A program made the position numbers and the translations under genes. From assembly GCA_947497985.1 (NCBI GenBank), contig CANMIX010000011.1:1-64000 (forward strand): 64,000 bases of DNA, in the 5' to 3' direction. Below are positions 25,094 to 33,945 of the stretch, piece by piece; the stretch's first letter is position 1; every line of letters starts with the position of its first letter. The DNA is from an uncultured Paracoccaceae bacterium (GTDB lineage Bacteria; Pseudomonadota; Alphaproteobacteria; Rhodobacterales; Rhodobacteraceae). Below the pieces are notes generated by a model. The model did no database searches, was not told where the DNA came from, and saw only the letters and a list, made by a program, of their open reading frames with translations.

Positions 25094-25849
25094 ATGAACG
25101 TCAAACCCGACTTTTCCAAAAACGCCAATCAGGCCACAACGGCACCGGCATTTCTTTCTGTCTGGGATATGCACGCCTACTACGGAGAAAGCTATATCGT
25201 GCAAGGCATCAGCTTTAACGTCCATGAAGGTGAAATCCTTGCCCTCTTGGGCCGCAACGGCGCAGGCAAAACATCCACCCTGCGCTCGATTGCGCGCACC
25301 GGGTCTCCGATGGTGACACAGGGTGAGATTTGGCTGGACCACAAGCCGCTGCACCTGATGGAATCTTACGAGGCCGCAACGGTTGGTCTGGGATTGGTGC
25401 CCGAAGATCGGCGCATTATCCCTGGCCTAACCGTGGAAGAGAACCTGCAGCTTGCGCAGATTGCGCCCCCCATCGGTTGGTCAATTGAGCGTCTGTATGA
25501 GTTGTTCCCGCGTCTCGGCGAACGGCGCAAACAGGAAGGCGTCACCCTGTCCGGCGGCGAACAGCAGATGCTGGCGATCGCCCGTGCCTTGGCCCGCGAC
25601 ATCAAGGTGCTGTTGCTGGATGAACCTTACGAAGGTCTGGCCCCTGTTATCGTGGACGAGATTGAAAAGACCCTTGTGCACATCAAGGAACAGGGCATGA
25701 CCACCATCATCGTCGAACAGAACGCTGTGCGGGCGCTGGAACTGGCGGATCGCGCGGTCATTTTGGACACCGGAGGAATCGTTTTTGACGGAACTGCGGC
25801 CGAAGTTCTGGAAAATCACGAATTGCGAGCCGAGTATCTCGCTATCTAA
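25094..25849 (+). CDS. livF: Branched-chain amino acid-type ABC ATPase (LivF-like)
   Basis: ATPase of 251 residues with Walker A GRNGAGKTSTL, the full signature LSGGEQQMLAIARAL, Walker B LLLDEPYEGLAP and the switch region IIVEQNA. Residues 1-20 are a short extension before the ABC core. It is the last transporter gene; the stop is followed by a strong terminator 44 bases later. It partners the LivG-like ATPase. Confidence 0.9.
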   Translation: MNVKPDFSKNANQATTAPAFLSVWDMHAYYGESYIVQGISFNVHEGEILALLGRNGAGKTSTLRSIARTGSPMVTQGEIWLDHKPLHLMESYEAATVGLGLVPEDRRIIPGLTVEENLQLAQIAPPIGWSIERLYELFPRLGERRKQEGVTLSGGEQQMLAIARALARDIKVLLLDEPYEGLAPVIVDEIEKTLVHIKEQGMTTIIVEQNAVRALELADRAVILDTGGIVFDGTAAEVLENHELRAEYLAI

Positions 25850-25892
25850 CTGCAACTCTCCGATCCTACACACCGCACTGCGAGAGTTTGCT

Positions 25893-25922
25893 GGCCGCCC
25901 TTCCCCGAGGGCGGCCTTTTTT
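25893..25922 (+). terminator. Rho-independent terminator of the liv-type operon
   Basis: GGCCGCCC / GGGCGGCC (25893-25900, 25909-25916) around TTCCCCGA, followed by TTTTTT. It separates the transporter genes from the LuxR-type regulator. Confidence 0.9.
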
Positions 25923-25969
25923 CCGGTAAATCTCTTTTCACAACACGCTGTTTATGCGCATAAATCCGT

Positions 25970-26506
25970 ATGAGTGAATTTGCCTTTGACCACGCCCCCG
26001 TTGGCCTCGCGGTTCTGGAAAATCGGGTTATCAAAACCTGCAATCTCCAGTTCGCGCAAACCTTTTGCGGTGATACGGCAGAGTTTCTGGATCGTACAAT
26101 CGCAGAACTCTACCCAAGCCAGGAAGACTTCCAACGTGTCGGAAATGTCCTGCAACATCTGGATGCTCCAGAGGGCAGCTATACCGACGAGCGCATCATG
26201 CGCAGGCTGAATGGTGAGCTGTTCTGGTGCCGTGTGCGCGGACGTTCCACTTCGCCAACGCAGCCCTTTGCAACCGGTGTTTGGTCCTTTGTCGATATCT
26301 CGCAAGACCGCCCTGTGGTCAGCTTGACCCCACGCGAACGGGAAGTGGCCATTTTGACCTGTCGCGGGCTGTCAGCCAAAGAAATCGGCAAAGAGCTCGA
26401 TCTGTCGTACCGCACAATCGAGACCCACCGCGCACATCTGTTGGCGAAATTCGGTGCGCGCAAACTTCCCGAATTGGTGGCAAAACTCTCTGGCATGCCC
26501 CTTTAA
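25970..26506 (+). CDS. PAS-LuxR transcriptional regulator
   Basis: Regulator of 178 residues. A single PAS-like domain (about 5-105, including LFWCRVRGRSTSP and TGVWSFVDIS) precedes a LuxR/GerE helix-turn-helix (about 115-178). The HTH carries LTPREREVAILTCRGLSAKE and LDLSYRTIETHRAHLLAKFG. It has no receiver domain, so control is probably by a PAS ligand or redox. It follows the liv-type operon but is separated from it by a terminator. Regulation of that transporter is possible but unproven. Confidence 0.82.
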   Translation: MSEFAFDHAPVGLAVLENRVIKTCNLQFAQTFCGDTAEFLDRTIAELYPSQEDFQRVGNVLQHLDAPEGSYTDERIMRRLNGELFWCRVRGRSTSPTQPFATGVWSFVDISQDRPVVSLTPREREVAILTCRGLSAKEIGKELDLSYRTIETHRAHLLAKFGARKLPELVAKLSGMPL

Positions 26507-26609
26507 GGCGCAAGATGTTGCAAAGCGCCCAATGCATAGCCATTTATCACATCACTCAAGAGTGCTTTCCATAGGGCAAAGCTTGCCTTATAAGCGCTCT
26601 GATTTCCAA

Positions 26610-26627
26610 CCCGCCCCGCATGGCGGG
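26610..26627 (+). promoter_or_regulatory. Leader hairpin upstream of accB
   Basis: CCCGCC / GGCGGG around CCGCAT in the accB leader, ending 25 bases before the ATG. It has no T run. It may be the 3' end of the regulator transcript or an accB leader element. Confidence 0.4.
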
Positions 26628-26652
26628 CCTGTCGGAACCGGCTGAGGACAAA

Positions 26653-27147
26653 ATGACAAACAAAAATCATGAAGCAGACGTAGCATTCATCAAGGCACTG
26701 GCCGAACTGCTGCGGGACAACGATCTGACTGAACTGCAAGTGAAGCGGGATTATGGTGAAGACGACAGCCTGAATGTGCGCGTGTCGCGCCAGATGGCCG
26801 TTGCAGCGCAGGTACAAGTTCCTGCAGTTGCAGCACCTGCACCAATTGCCGCAGCGGCCCCTGCCGCGGCAGCAGCACCTGCAGCAGAAGCAAGCGAAGA
26901 TCCCGCCAGCCATCCTGGCGCAGTGACGTCGCCTATGGTGGGCACAGTATACTTGCAAGCGGAACCGGGCGCTCCTGCCTTTGCCAAAGTTGGTGACAAA
27001 GTGAGCGAAGGCGACACCTTGCTGATCGTTGAAGCGATGAAGACCATGAACCACATTCCCGCTCCCAAAGGCGGCACTGTGAAACGCATCCTGGTCGAAG
27101 ACGGCGCTGCCGTCGAATTCGGGTCTCCGCTGGTCATCGTCGAGTAA
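26653..27147 (+). CDS. accB: Acetyl-CoA carboxylase biotin carboxyl carrier protein
   Basis: Biotin carrier of 164 residues. An N-terminal helical region is followed by the usual Ala/Pro-rich linker and the biotinyl domain with the biotin site VEAMKTMN. AccC carboxylates the biotin, and the carboxyltransferase then makes malonyl-CoA for fatty acid synthesis. The start at 26653 follows GAGGAC; an upstream in-frame ATG at 26620 lies within a hairpin and is rejected. accC follows after nine bases. Confidence 0.93.
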   Translation: MTNKNHEADVAFIKALAELLRDNDLTELQVKRDYGEDDSLNVRVSRQMAVAAQVQVPAVAAPAPIAAAAPAAAAAPAAEASEDPASHPGAVTSPMVGTVYLQAEPGAPAFAKVGDKVSEGDTLLIVEAMKTMNHIPAPKGGTVKRILVEDGAAVEFGSPLVIVE

Positions 27148-27156
27148 GGATGGCCC

Positions 27157-28506
27157 ATGTTTGACAAAATCCTGATTGCCAACCGGGGGGAGATCGCACT
27201 GCGCGTGATCCGTGCCTGCCGGGAAATGGGCATCAAATCTGTTGCGGTGCATTCCACCGCCGATTCTGATGCAATGCACGTGCGTATGGCAGACGAATCT
27301 GTCTGCATCGGCCCGCCTTCCGGCGCCCAAAGCTATCTGTCGATCCCTGCGATCATCTCGGCCTGTGAAATCACTGGCGCGCAGGCGATCCACCCGGGCT
27401 ATGGCTTCCTGTCGGAAAATGCGAATTTTGTGCAGATCGTCGAAGACCACGGGCTAAAGTTTATTGGCCCCTCGGCCAAACACATCAGCCAGATGGGCGA
27501 CAAGATCACCGCCAAAGAAACCGCGCATGCCTTGGGGATCCCCTGCGTTCCGGGTTCACCGGGCGGCGTTCCAGATGTTGCAACCGCCAAGAAGGTTGCC
27601 GCTGACATGGGATACCCCGTGATCATCAAAGCCACCGCCGGTGGCGGCGGGCGTGGCATGAAAGTGGCCGAAACTGCAGCAGATCTCGAAGTTGCCTTCT
27701 CGACCGCGCGGTCCGAGGCCAAAGCAGCCTTTGGCAATGACGAAGTCTATATGGAGAAATACCTCCAGAAGCCGCGTCACATCGAGATCCAGGTCTTTGG
27801 CGACGGTCAAGGCAATGGTGTCCACTTGGGCGAGCGCGACTGCTCGCTGCAGCGACGTCACCAAAAGGTCTTTGAAGAGGCCCCCGGCCCCTGCATCACT
27901 CCGGAAGAGCGCGCCAAGATTGGTAAAACCTGTGCCGACGCAATAGGCAAAATGGGCTACGCCGGTGCGGGCACCGTTGAATTCCTTTATGAAGATGGCG
28001 AATTCTATTTCATCGAGATGAACACCCGTCTGCAGGTGGAACATCCGGTGACCGAAGCGATCTTTGGTGTGGACCTTGTGCGCGAACAAATCCGTGTGGC
28101 CGAAGGGCTGCCTTTGTCGTTCACGCAGGACGACCTAGAGATCAACGGCCACTCGATCGAGGTGCGGATCAACGCCGAGCGTCTTCCGAACTTTGCACCC
28201 TGCCCTGGCAAAATCACCGCGTTCCACGCACCAGGTGGTTTGGGTGTCCGGATGGATTCGGCGCTGTATGACGGCTATTCGATCCCGCCCTATTACGACA
28301 GCTTGATTGGCAAACTGATCGTGCATGGCCGTGACCGCCAGGAAGCGATTGCCCGCCTGCACCGCGCGCTGGGTGAGCTGATTGTGGATGGTGTCGACAC
28401 TACGGTGCCACTGTTCCATGCACTGCTTCAGGAACCTGACATCCATTCCGGTGATTATAACATTCACTGGCTGGAACGTTGGCTGGAAACAAACCTTCAG
28501 GCCTGA
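27157..28506 (+). CDS. accC: Acetyl-CoA carboxylase biotin carboxylase
   Basis: Biotin carboxylase of 449 residues, the standard length. It has the N-terminal domain [19 protein letters not shown], the ATP-grasp glycine loop [12 protein letters not shown] and the catalytic segment [19 protein letters not shown]. It is co-transcribed with accB and followed by a strong terminator. Confidence 0.95.
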   Translation: MFDKILIANRGEIALRVIRACREMGIKSVAVHSTADSDAMHVRMADESVCIGPPSGAQSYLSIPAIISACEITGAQAIHPGYGFLSENANFVQIVEDHGLKFIGPSAKHISQMGDKITAKETAHALGIPCVPGSPGGVPDVATAKKVAADMGYPVIIKATAGGGGRGMKVAETAADLEVAFSTARSEAKAAFGNDEVYMEKYLQKPRHIEIQVFGDGQGNGVHLGERDCSLQRRHQKVFEEAPGPCITPEERAKIGKTCADAIGKMGYAGAGTVEFLYEDGEFYFIEMNTRLQVEHPVTEAIFGVDLVREQIRVAEGLPLSFTQDDLEINGHSIEVRINAERLPNFAPCPGKITAFHAPGGLGVRMDSALYDGYSIPPYYDSLIGKLIVHGRDRQEAIARLHRALGELIVDGVDTTVPLFHALLQEPDIHSGDYNIHWLERWLETNLQA

Positions 28507-28526
28507 TAGGTTAGAGGTTCAAGCGA

Positions 28527-28550
28527 GGCGCGCTCCGGCGCGCCTTTTTT
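28527..28550 (+). terminator. Rho-independent terminator of accBC
   Basis: GGCGCGC / GCGCGCC (28527-28533, 28538-28544) with a four-base loop, followed by TTTTTT, 20 bases after the accC stop. Confidence 0.9.
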
Positions 28551-28571
28551 GTCTTTGGACGTTGCATTCAT

Positions 28572-29204
28572 ATGGAACTCACCGCAGAGCTGTTGCTGCA
28601 CGCCTACTCCATCGGAATTTTCCCGATGGCCGACGACCGCGACGATCCCGAAGTGTTTTGGGTCGACCCTAAAAGGCGTGGTGTGCTGCCTCTTGATCGG
28701 TTTCGCATTTCTCGATCCCTGGCACGTACCATCAAACGCGAGCGGTTTTTGGTCACTTACAATCAGGATTTTGCGGGCGTCGTGGACGGCTGCGCCGACC
28801 GGCCGCAGACTTGGATCAATGACGAAATCCATGAACGTTACGTAGAGCTGCATCACTATGGCCACGCCCACTCCATCGAGGTTTGGGACCACGATCAACT
28901 GGTTGGTGGCTCTTATGGCGTCTCTTTGGGCGGGGCGTTCTTTGGCGAAAGCATGTTCTCGCGCCGCACAGACGCAAGCAAGGTCGCCCTTGCATACCTC
29001 ACATCGCACTTGGCGGCTTGTGGATTTACATTATGCGACACGCAATTCATCACGCCACATCTGGCCTCGTTGGGGGCAATTGAAATATCACGCGCTGCTT
29101 ATCAAGGCGTGTTGAAAGATGCCTTGGAAATCGATGCCGATTTCACAGCTCGCGCTTTGCCAACCGCTCAAGAGATCTTGCAGCGCAGGACCCAGACGTC
29201 ATAA
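28572..29204 (+). CDS. aat: Leucyl/phenylalanyl-tRNA--protein transferase
   Basis: N-end-rule enzyme of 210 residues that adds Leu or Phe to proteins beginning with Lys or Arg, marking them for ClpS/ClpAP. Family motifs are GIFPMADDRDDPEVFWVDP, LVGGSYGVSLGGAFFGESMF and SRRTDASKVALAYL. The ribosome site is weak. Its 3' end overlaps the convergent DUF2155 gene by 37 bases, so the two mRNAs are complementary there. Confidence 0.93.
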   Translation: MELTAELLLHAYSIGIFPMADDRDDPEVFWVDPKRRGVLPLDRFRISRSLARTIKRERFLVTYNQDFAGVVDGCADRPQTWINDEIHERYVELHHYGHAHSIEVWDHDQLVGGSYGVSLGGAFFGESMFSRRTDASKVALAYLTSHLAACGFTLCDTQFITPHLASLGAIEISRAAYQGVLKDALEIDADFTARALPTAQEILQRRTQTS

Positions 29205-29539
29205 CGATTGTGATCGAGCGCGCTCAGCGCCGGGCTTGAGGCGATCATCCATCCCTGAAAGAAATCGACCCCGTCCTGCGGATTTCGGATCCTCAGATAA
29301 GCATAGGCTTCACCGGTTGGATTATCGACCGGATAGCGACAATCGCTCACAGTGACCATCAACCCCTGGGTCTTGGCACTGCCTCCAATCGGAACTTCGA
29401 CATCTTCGACCCGGCCATTGACCTTGTCCAGGCTGCGCAAAACCGCGCCTGCGCCCGATGCAGCCGCAACATTTTGCGCCTGTGCGACCCCGGCCACAAC
29501 AATGGCCGTCAAAGCAAGTGCCAAGCTGCGAAAGATCAA
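29168..29539 (-). CDS. DUF2155 domain-containing periplasmic protein
   Basis: Protein of 123 residues with a signal peptide (MIFRSLALALTAIVVAGVAQA-QN) and the DUF2155 body. That body includes LDKVNGRVEDVEVPIGGS, CRYPVDNPTGEAYAYLRI and DVWVLRCKIS. The family is alphaproteobacterial and of unknown function. It overlaps mlaD by four bases at its start, so the two are translationally coupled, and it converges on aat. Its place beside an MlaD protein hints at an envelope role. Confidence 0.88.
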   Translation of the reverse strand: MIFRSLALALTAIVVAGVAQAQNVAAASGAGAVLRSLDKVNGRVEDVEVPIGGSAKTQGLMVTVSDCRYPVDNPTGEAYAYLRIRNPQDGVDFFQGWMIASSPALSALDHNRYDVWVLRCKIS

Positions 29540-29985
29540 GACCCATCCCCGCCAGAGACAAATTTCAACAAGAGCGAAATCAGACTTACCGAGCCTTGAG
29601 TGTCCAAAATCTCATCCCCGGGCTCAAGGCCAAACGGCGACCCTCCCGGCACGATCTCAACGAAATTTCCACCCAAGAGGCCTTCGGATGCAATCACAGC
29701 CGCACTGTCGTCGGGGATCTCAACACCATTGCTGATGCTGATGGTCGTATCCGCACGAAATGTTTCCGCGTTCAACCCAACTTCGGTCACGGTGCCAACT
29801 TTTACACCAGCCAGACGCACATCGGTGCCGACATTCACCCCCTCGATCGAGCGGAAAGAAGCGGACAGCGGATAGTCAGAACCGCCACGTGAAAGACCCG
29901 CGGCCTGGCTCGCGAAAATCGCAAAGCCAATCGCCGCAGCCAAAACAACGCCGCCAACGACGACTTCAGTTGGATTTTGAGACAT
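29536..29985 (-). CDS. mlaD: MlaD-family outer-membrane lipid asymmetry protein
   Basis: Protein of 149 residues with one N-terminal membrane anchor (VVVGGVVLAAAIGFAIFA) and an MCE domain (VNVGTDVRLAGVKVGTVTEV, SEGLLGGNFVEIVPGG). In MlaFEDB complexes MlaD forms a hexameric ring that carries phospholipid between the membranes. The other mla genes are not in this window. It is coupled to the DUF2155 gene and lies 17 bases after the NDUFA12-type gene. Confidence 0.9.
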   Translation of the reverse strand: MSQNPTEVVVGGVVLAAAIGFAIFASQAAGLSRGGSDYPLSASFRSIEGVNVGTDVRLAGVKVGTVTEVGLNAETFRADTTISISNGVEIPDDSAAVIASEGLLGGNFVEIVPGGSPFGLEPGDEILDTQGSVSLISLLLKFVSGGDGS

Positions 29986-30002
29986 AATATGCCGCCTTTG
30001 GC

Positions 30003-30389
30003 TTATTCAGGAACCCAAGCGTCGTAGTCGCTGCGCGCCTTGGGCTCACCACCCGCGCGGATCGAACCAGCCGGCGCATATGCAAGCGCAGTACCGGTCA
30101 GATTTTCCTGATGCGGTTGCTCCCAGGACTTGTGCTTCAGCGGCTTTTCGCTTGGCACTTCGTTATATGTACGATGCAACCAGCCATGCCAGTCCGCGCT
30201 CACACGGGAGGCTTCGGCTTCGCCGTTGAACATCACCCAACGCTTGCTGTCATCTGCATTGCGATAGAACGTGTTGCCCTGATCATCTTCACCCACTTTG
30301 GTGCCATTGCGGCGTGTGTAAAGCACGGTGTTCAGGGTGGCGCCATTCCACCAGGTAACAGCTTGCAAAAGAGTGTTCAGGATTCCCAT
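30003..30389 (-). CDS. NDUFA12-family complex I accessory subunit
   Basis: Protein of 128 residues of the NDUFA12/B17.2 family, an accessory subunit of NADH:ubiquinone oxidoreductase shared by mitochondria and alphaproteobacteria. Hallmarks are LYTRRNGTKVGEDDQGNTFY, RWVMFNGEAEASRVSADWHG and WLHRTYNEVPSE. The start at 30389 follows GGAGGCG; the in-frame ATG at 30404 is rejected. It heads a three-gene minus-strand operon with mlaD and DUF2155. Confidence 0.93.
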   Translation of the reverse strand: MGILNTLLQAVTWWNGATLNTVLYTRRNGTKVGEDDQGNTFYRNADDSKRWVMFNGEAEASRVSADWHGWLHRTYNEVPSEKPLKHKSWEQPHQENLTGTALAYAPAGSIRAGGEPKARSDYDAWVPE

Positions 30390-30603
30390 GGGTCGCCTCC
30401 GCATAATCCGCTTTTGATATGACCTAAAATCGCGGTAAGGTCCAGATGCAGAACGAGCCTAACCAACAATCTGGCGCAATCTTGCAGCGCGCTGCCTTAA
30501 TCCCATATTAAGAGCATCACCGCAGACTGCCTGTCAGCGCAGAAAACTTCTGTTTTGGGGCGACATCGTGTATGGTTTTGACAGATCACAAGGAGAGGCA
30601 ACA

Positions 30604-30633
30604 ATGACCCTAGAAGGTTTTGGCAACGGGTAA
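30604..30633 (+). CDS. Nine-codon leader-like ORF (MTLEGFGNG)
   Basis: ATG-ACC-CTA-GAA-GGT-TTT-GGC-AAC-GGG-TAA is preceded by the strong site AAGGAG at ideal spacing. The stop falls inside a small hairpin ACGGG-TAAGC-CCCGT (30626-30640) followed by a pyrimidine-rich stretch. It lies 50 bases before the DUF4760 gene. It could be a regulatory leader peptide, or chance. Confidence 0.35.
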   Translation: MTLEGFGNG

Positions 30634-30683
30634 GCCCCGTCTTCTTTCAAAAACGCGATTTTTAACAAGAGATTACAGCCCCA

Positions 30684-31427
30684 ATGGACAAGTTTATGGC
30701 TGGGATTCTAGCCGTCGGAGCCCTTGGGTTTCTGGTTCTTGTGATTCTAATTTCTGCCGGGTTTGCTGCATTCCTGCTCACCGGTGAATTTCGCGCCCTA
30801 CTTAGTGTGATCCCGGACGATCCAAGCAATGAACATCGCATACTTGTCAGCCTTCTCGGCATAGCAACGGCAACGGTAACAGCGCTGTTCACCACAGGCA
30901 TCGGGCTCTTTGCCGCATATCGCACCTACCGCAACACAGCAAAGACAAACGCCAAAGCACAGCGAAAACAGCACACGATCAATATCCTGTTTCAAAGTCG
31001 CCTGTCAGAATATTTCCAGAAAACCAATAGCCTGCGCAAAGAAGTCTTCCCGACCGACCAAGATATCTTTTTGGACGATTGGAAAGCGGCCCGTGCTGGT
31101 GAGGACAAGCCACGCGAAGGGGCCGAAGCCTTGCAACAGCTCTTGAACTACTATGAGTTCTTGGCGGTTGGTATTGCGCAGGGCGATTTGGACAAGGATC
31201 TACTGCATAAATCCATTCGCGGGATCATGTGCAACCTTGTCGACGACGCGCGGTATATGATCGCTGAGCTGCGCGAAAATGACCCCAATACATTGGAATA
31301 TCTCGCGCAGCTTTATGATGAGTGGCGCGTCGAGAAGCTGAACTACGCGGGCGCGTTGTCCGAACGCCCGATCCCCACGCCGCAGGAACTGGCAGACGCC
31401 TTAACCAGCCGGAGCCAGCGCAGTTAG
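30684..31427 (+). CDS. DUF4760 domain-containing membrane protein
   Basis: Protein of 247 residues. Two N-terminal hydrophobic segments (about 8-31 and 52-76) precede a soluble helical domain with NILFQSRLSEYFQKTNSLRK, LQQLLNYYEFLAVGIAQGDL and DEWRVEKLNYAG, as in DUF4760. The family is of unknown function and often lies in variable regions. The ribosome site before the ATG is weak, unlike the strong one before the nine-codon ORF upstream. Its 3' end overlaps the convergent RidA gene by 27 bases. Confidence 0.75.
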   Translation: MDKFMAGILAVGALGFLVLVILISAGFAAFLLTGEFRALLSVIPDDPSNEHRILVSLLGIATATVTALFTTGIGLFAAYRTYRNTAKTNAKAQRKQHTINILFQSRLSEYFQKTNSLRKEVFPTDQDIFLDDWKAARAGEDKPREGAEALQQLLNYYEFLAVGIAQGDLDKDLLHKSIRGIMCNLVDDARYMIAELRENDPNTLEYLAQLYDEWRVEKLNYAGALSERPIPTPQELADALTSRSQRS

Positions 31428-31766
31428 CTCGATCTCGATCCGGAACTTTGGATCAATTAGGTTACATTCGATCATGGTCGCTGCAGGTGGGTTTGCGCCA
31501 AAAGTCTCTGCCAACAGTGGAAAACAAGGCTCAAACTCTGCTGCATCCGGCAGGTAATAATTCACGCGAACCGCATCCGCAAAACTGGCACCCGCTTTTT
31601 CAAGTGCTGCACCAATGGTGTCCAACGCAGCCTTGCACTGGGCGACAACATCGTCACCGGCCCCAACAGTGCCCGCAACATGCACGAAACCTCCTGCGAC
31701 AACGGCACGGCAATAGCCAACCTTGGCTTCAAACTCTCCACCAGAAGAAATACGTTTAATGGTCAT
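31401..31766 (-). CDS. RidA family protein (enamine/imine deaminase or related)
   Basis: Protein of 121 residues of the YjgF/RidA family. It has VHVAGTVGAGDDVVAQCKAA, AGASFADAVRVNYYLPDAAE and NPPAATMIECNLIDPKFRIE (the ExxLIDP-type end). Canonical RidA hydrolyses reactive 2-aminoacrylate; the catalytic arginine region differs between subgroups (here AATMIEC without the usual R-x-x). The exact activity is therefore open. The gene overlaps the DUF4760 gene tail to tail. Confidence 0.85.
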   Translation of the reverse strand: MTIKRISSGGEFEAKVGYCRAVVAGGFVHVAGTVGAGDDVVAQCKAALDTIGAALEKAGASFADAVRVNYYLPDAAEFEPCFPLLAETFGANPPAATMIECNLIDPKFRIEIELTALAPAG

Positions 31767-32021
31767 GAGGGTTTCCTTTCCTGTTTGGCCAGTTAATCGC
31801 CAAAGCGCGTACGGGCTGCAAGCCTTTGTTGCGGTGCAAAAATGAAGAATATTTCACTAACAGGCCCCCGGACGTACCAGCCACCGCTCTCATAAAGCGC
31901 CGCTTTCAACGCGTTTTAGAGAGGGTTTTCGGCCTGTCTTTTAAAGTTTCTCAGGTTGATCGATCAAGTTTGCCGCTCAAAGCAGCGCTCTCGAAACTGA
32001 CTTTGTGGACTTTGTTGTCCG

Positions 32022-32309
32022 TTAGAAAAGGTTGAACTCTACGTGAATATTCTGGTCCTTTTGGACGTCGTCAAAGACTGTCTTAAAGCGAAAAAGCAAC
32101 GCAGAAACATGTGCTGGCGCCTGCTCGTGCCCCGTCACTGTGATAGAGTATGGTGGCACCAACCCATTTATTTCGTCGCCTGTTATACTGTCCCAAAGAG
32201 CGTCTAAGTTATGTCCATGCCAGTCAGGAGCACGCAGTACCGTTAGTATGCGTTCGTAGACATCTCCGGCGTTCAAGCAATCAGCGACATCAATTTTGAA
32301 AGTCCTCAT
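32022..32309 (-). CDS. Barstar-family ribonuclease inhibitor-like protein
   Basis: Protein of 95 residues with the barstar signature APDWHGHNLDALWDSITG and a typical start TFKIDVADCLNAGDVYERIL. Barstar inhibits the secreted ribonuclease barnase. No barnase-like or toxin gene is nearby; the flanking gaps (255 and 213 bases) hold only weak open frames. A solitary barstar could protect against foreign toxins or serve another role. Confidence 0.8.
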   Translation of the reverse strand: MRTFKIDVADCLNAGDVYERILTVLRAPDWHGHNLDALWDSITGDEINGLVPPYSITVTGHEQAPAHVSALLFRFKTVFDDVQKDQNIHVEFNLF

Positions 32310-32457
32310 GGTGTGACCTTTGCATTTACAGCACTGGTCAACATGGACTCATTCGGTGACTTCTACAAGCTGTGCACGCAGTGCCGCTATCCGCAATCTG
32401 TCTCTGATCGATTGGTTGCCGGACGATCATGCCCAAATTGCCCAACCACAAAACACG

Positions 32458-32487
32458 AAAAAGGCCAATGTCAGTACGACATCGGCC
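32458..32487 (-). terminator. Rho-independent terminator of clpX
   Basis: On the minus strand, GGCCGATGTC and GACATTGGCC form a ten-pair stem (one wobble) around a five-base loop, followed by TTTTT. It lies 35 bases after the clpX stop. Confidence 0.85.
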
Positions 32488-32522
32488 AATCCTTTGAACA
32501 GTGATTTGAAAATCACCTGATC

Positions 32523-33791
32523 TTATCCTGCGCTTGCAGGTTCCTTATCGCCTTCGGCGTGGATCATCAGTGGTTGCTTCTCTGAATTGACCGCCTCGTC
32601 GTTGACGACAACTTTTTCAACACTGTCCATACCTGGCAAGTCGAACATCGTATCGAGCAGGATGTCTTCCAGAATGGACCGCAGACCACGTGCGCCGGTT
32701 TTCCGTTCGATCGCTTTGGAGGCAATTGCCTTCAGCGCTTCGTCGGTAAAGTCCAGCTCGGTCTCTTCCAGTTCGAACAAACGTTGGTATTGCTTTACCA
32801 GAGCGTTCTTTGGCTTGGTCAGGATGGTAACCAGCGCGTCTTCATCCAGATCTTCGAGCGTTGCCAGAACCGGCAGACGGCCAACAAATTCCGGGATCAG
32901 GCCGAATTTCAGCAGATCTTCAGGCTCAAGCTCTTTGAACAGATCGCCGACACCGCGGTCATCGTTGTTGCGCACATCGGCGCCAAAACCCATCGCAGAG
33001 CCTTTGCCGCGCTGCGCGATGATTTTATCCAGACCCGCAAATGCACCGCCGCAGATGAACAGGATATTCGTGGTGTCCACTTGCAGGAATTCCTGCTGTG
33101 GATGCTTACGACCGCCCTGCGGAGGTACACTGGCCACGGTGCCTTCCATCAGTTTCAGCAACGCCTGCTGAACGCCCTCACCCGATACGTCGCGGGTGAT
33201 GGATGGGTTTTCAGACTTACGCGTGATCTTGTCGACTTCATCGATGTAAACGATACCGCGTTGCGCACGCTCAACATTGTATTCAGAGGCCTGCAACAGC
33301 TTCAGGATGATATTTTCAACATCTTCACCCACATAACCGGCTTCGGTCAGCGTGGTCGCATCCGCCATGGTGAAGGGGACGTCCAAAATGCGTGCCAGTG
33401 TTTGCGCCAGCAGCGTTTTACCGCAACCGGTTGGGCCGATCAAAAGGATATTCGACTTCGCCAATTCAATATCACCGCCCGCTTTCTGGGCATGATTGAG
33501 ACGTTTGTAGTGGTTGTGAACAGCAACGGACAACACGCGCTTGGCGGTCGCCTGGCCGATGACGTAATCATCCAGCACGTTGCAGATATCCTGCGGAGTC
33601 GGCACGCCATCGGTCGCTTTCAGCCCGGACGCTTTGGTCTCTTCGCGGATAATATCCATGCACAACTCGACGCATTCATCACAGATGAACACTGTTGGGC
33701 CTGCAATCAGCTTACGCACCTCGTGCTGGCTCTTTCCGCAGAAGCTACAGTACAGGGTGTTCTTGCTGTCACCGCCTGAGTTCGTTGCCAT
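32523..33791 (-). CDS. clpX: ATP-dependent Clp protease ATP-binding subunit ClpX
   Basis: AAA+ unfoldase of 422 residues. The N-terminal zinc-binding domain has C15, C18, C37 and C40 ([14 protein letters not shown]). Walker A is [15 protein letters not shown], Walker [11 protein letters not shown], and the ClpP-contacting loop is near GFGADV. It unfolds tagged substrates for ClpP, encoded just upstream. A terminator-like hairpin in the 154-base gap suggests that clpX also has its own promoter. Confidence 0.97.
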   Translation of the reverse strand: MATNSGGDSKNTLYCSFCGKSQHEVRKLIAGPTVFICDECVELCMDIIREETKASGLKATDGVPTPQDICNVLDDYVIGQATAKRVLSVAVHNHYKRLNHAQKAGGDIELAKSNILLIGPTGCGKTLLAQTLARILDVPFTMADATTLTEAGYVGEDVENIILKLLQASEYNVERAQRGIVYIDEVDKITRKSENPSITRDVSGEGVQQALLKLMEGTVASVPPQGGRKHPQQEFLQVDTTNILFICGGAFAGLDKIIAQRGKGSAMGFGADVRNNDDRGVGDLFKELEPEDLLKFGLIPEFVGRLPVLATLEDLDEDALVTILTKPKNALVKQYQRLFELEETELDFTDEALKAIASKAIERKTGARGLRSILEDILLDTMFDLPGMDSVEKVVVNDEAVNSEKQPLMIHAEGDKEPASAG

Positions 33792-33897
33792 GTTCTACCT
33801 TTCAGTACGCTCGGCTATGATAGTCACCCCAACCGTACGCCAGAGGGACCCTCGCCATGTGGCAGCTTAGGACAGGTCCCAAGCGGCCACAATCAAT

Positions 33898-33928
33898 AAA
33901 AACTGTGCATCAGCGCATGGCTGCACAC
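33898..33928 (-). terminator. Probable terminator between clpP and clpX
   Basis: On the minus strand, TGTGCAGC pairs with GC-TGCACA (bulge in one arm) and is followed by GTTTTTA. It lies about 20 bases after the clpP stop and may give partial readthrough into clpX. Confidence 0.55.
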
Positions 33929-33945
33929 ATTCGCGACAAAGGGCT

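Noticed and set aside
30557-30640. Possible tmRNA-like acceptor structure (GGGGC ... GCCCC around a short ORF)
   Set aside because: The short ORF does not resemble alphaproteobacterial tag peptides, and no CCA-type acceptor end or T-arm is visible. It is kept only as a leader-ORF candidate.
31767-32021. 69-codon plus-strand open frame (31826-32035) opposite the end of barstar
   Set aside because: It has no ribosome site, is rich in Leu/Ser/Arg without a motif, and overlaps the convergent barstar gene; nothing supports translation.
32313-32504. Small plus-strand open frame with a C-x2-C ... C-x2-C pattern, divergent from barstar
   Set aside because: It has no ribosome site, it runs through the clpX terminator on the other strand, and its composition shows no clear protein bias. 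The cysteine spacing is probably chance.
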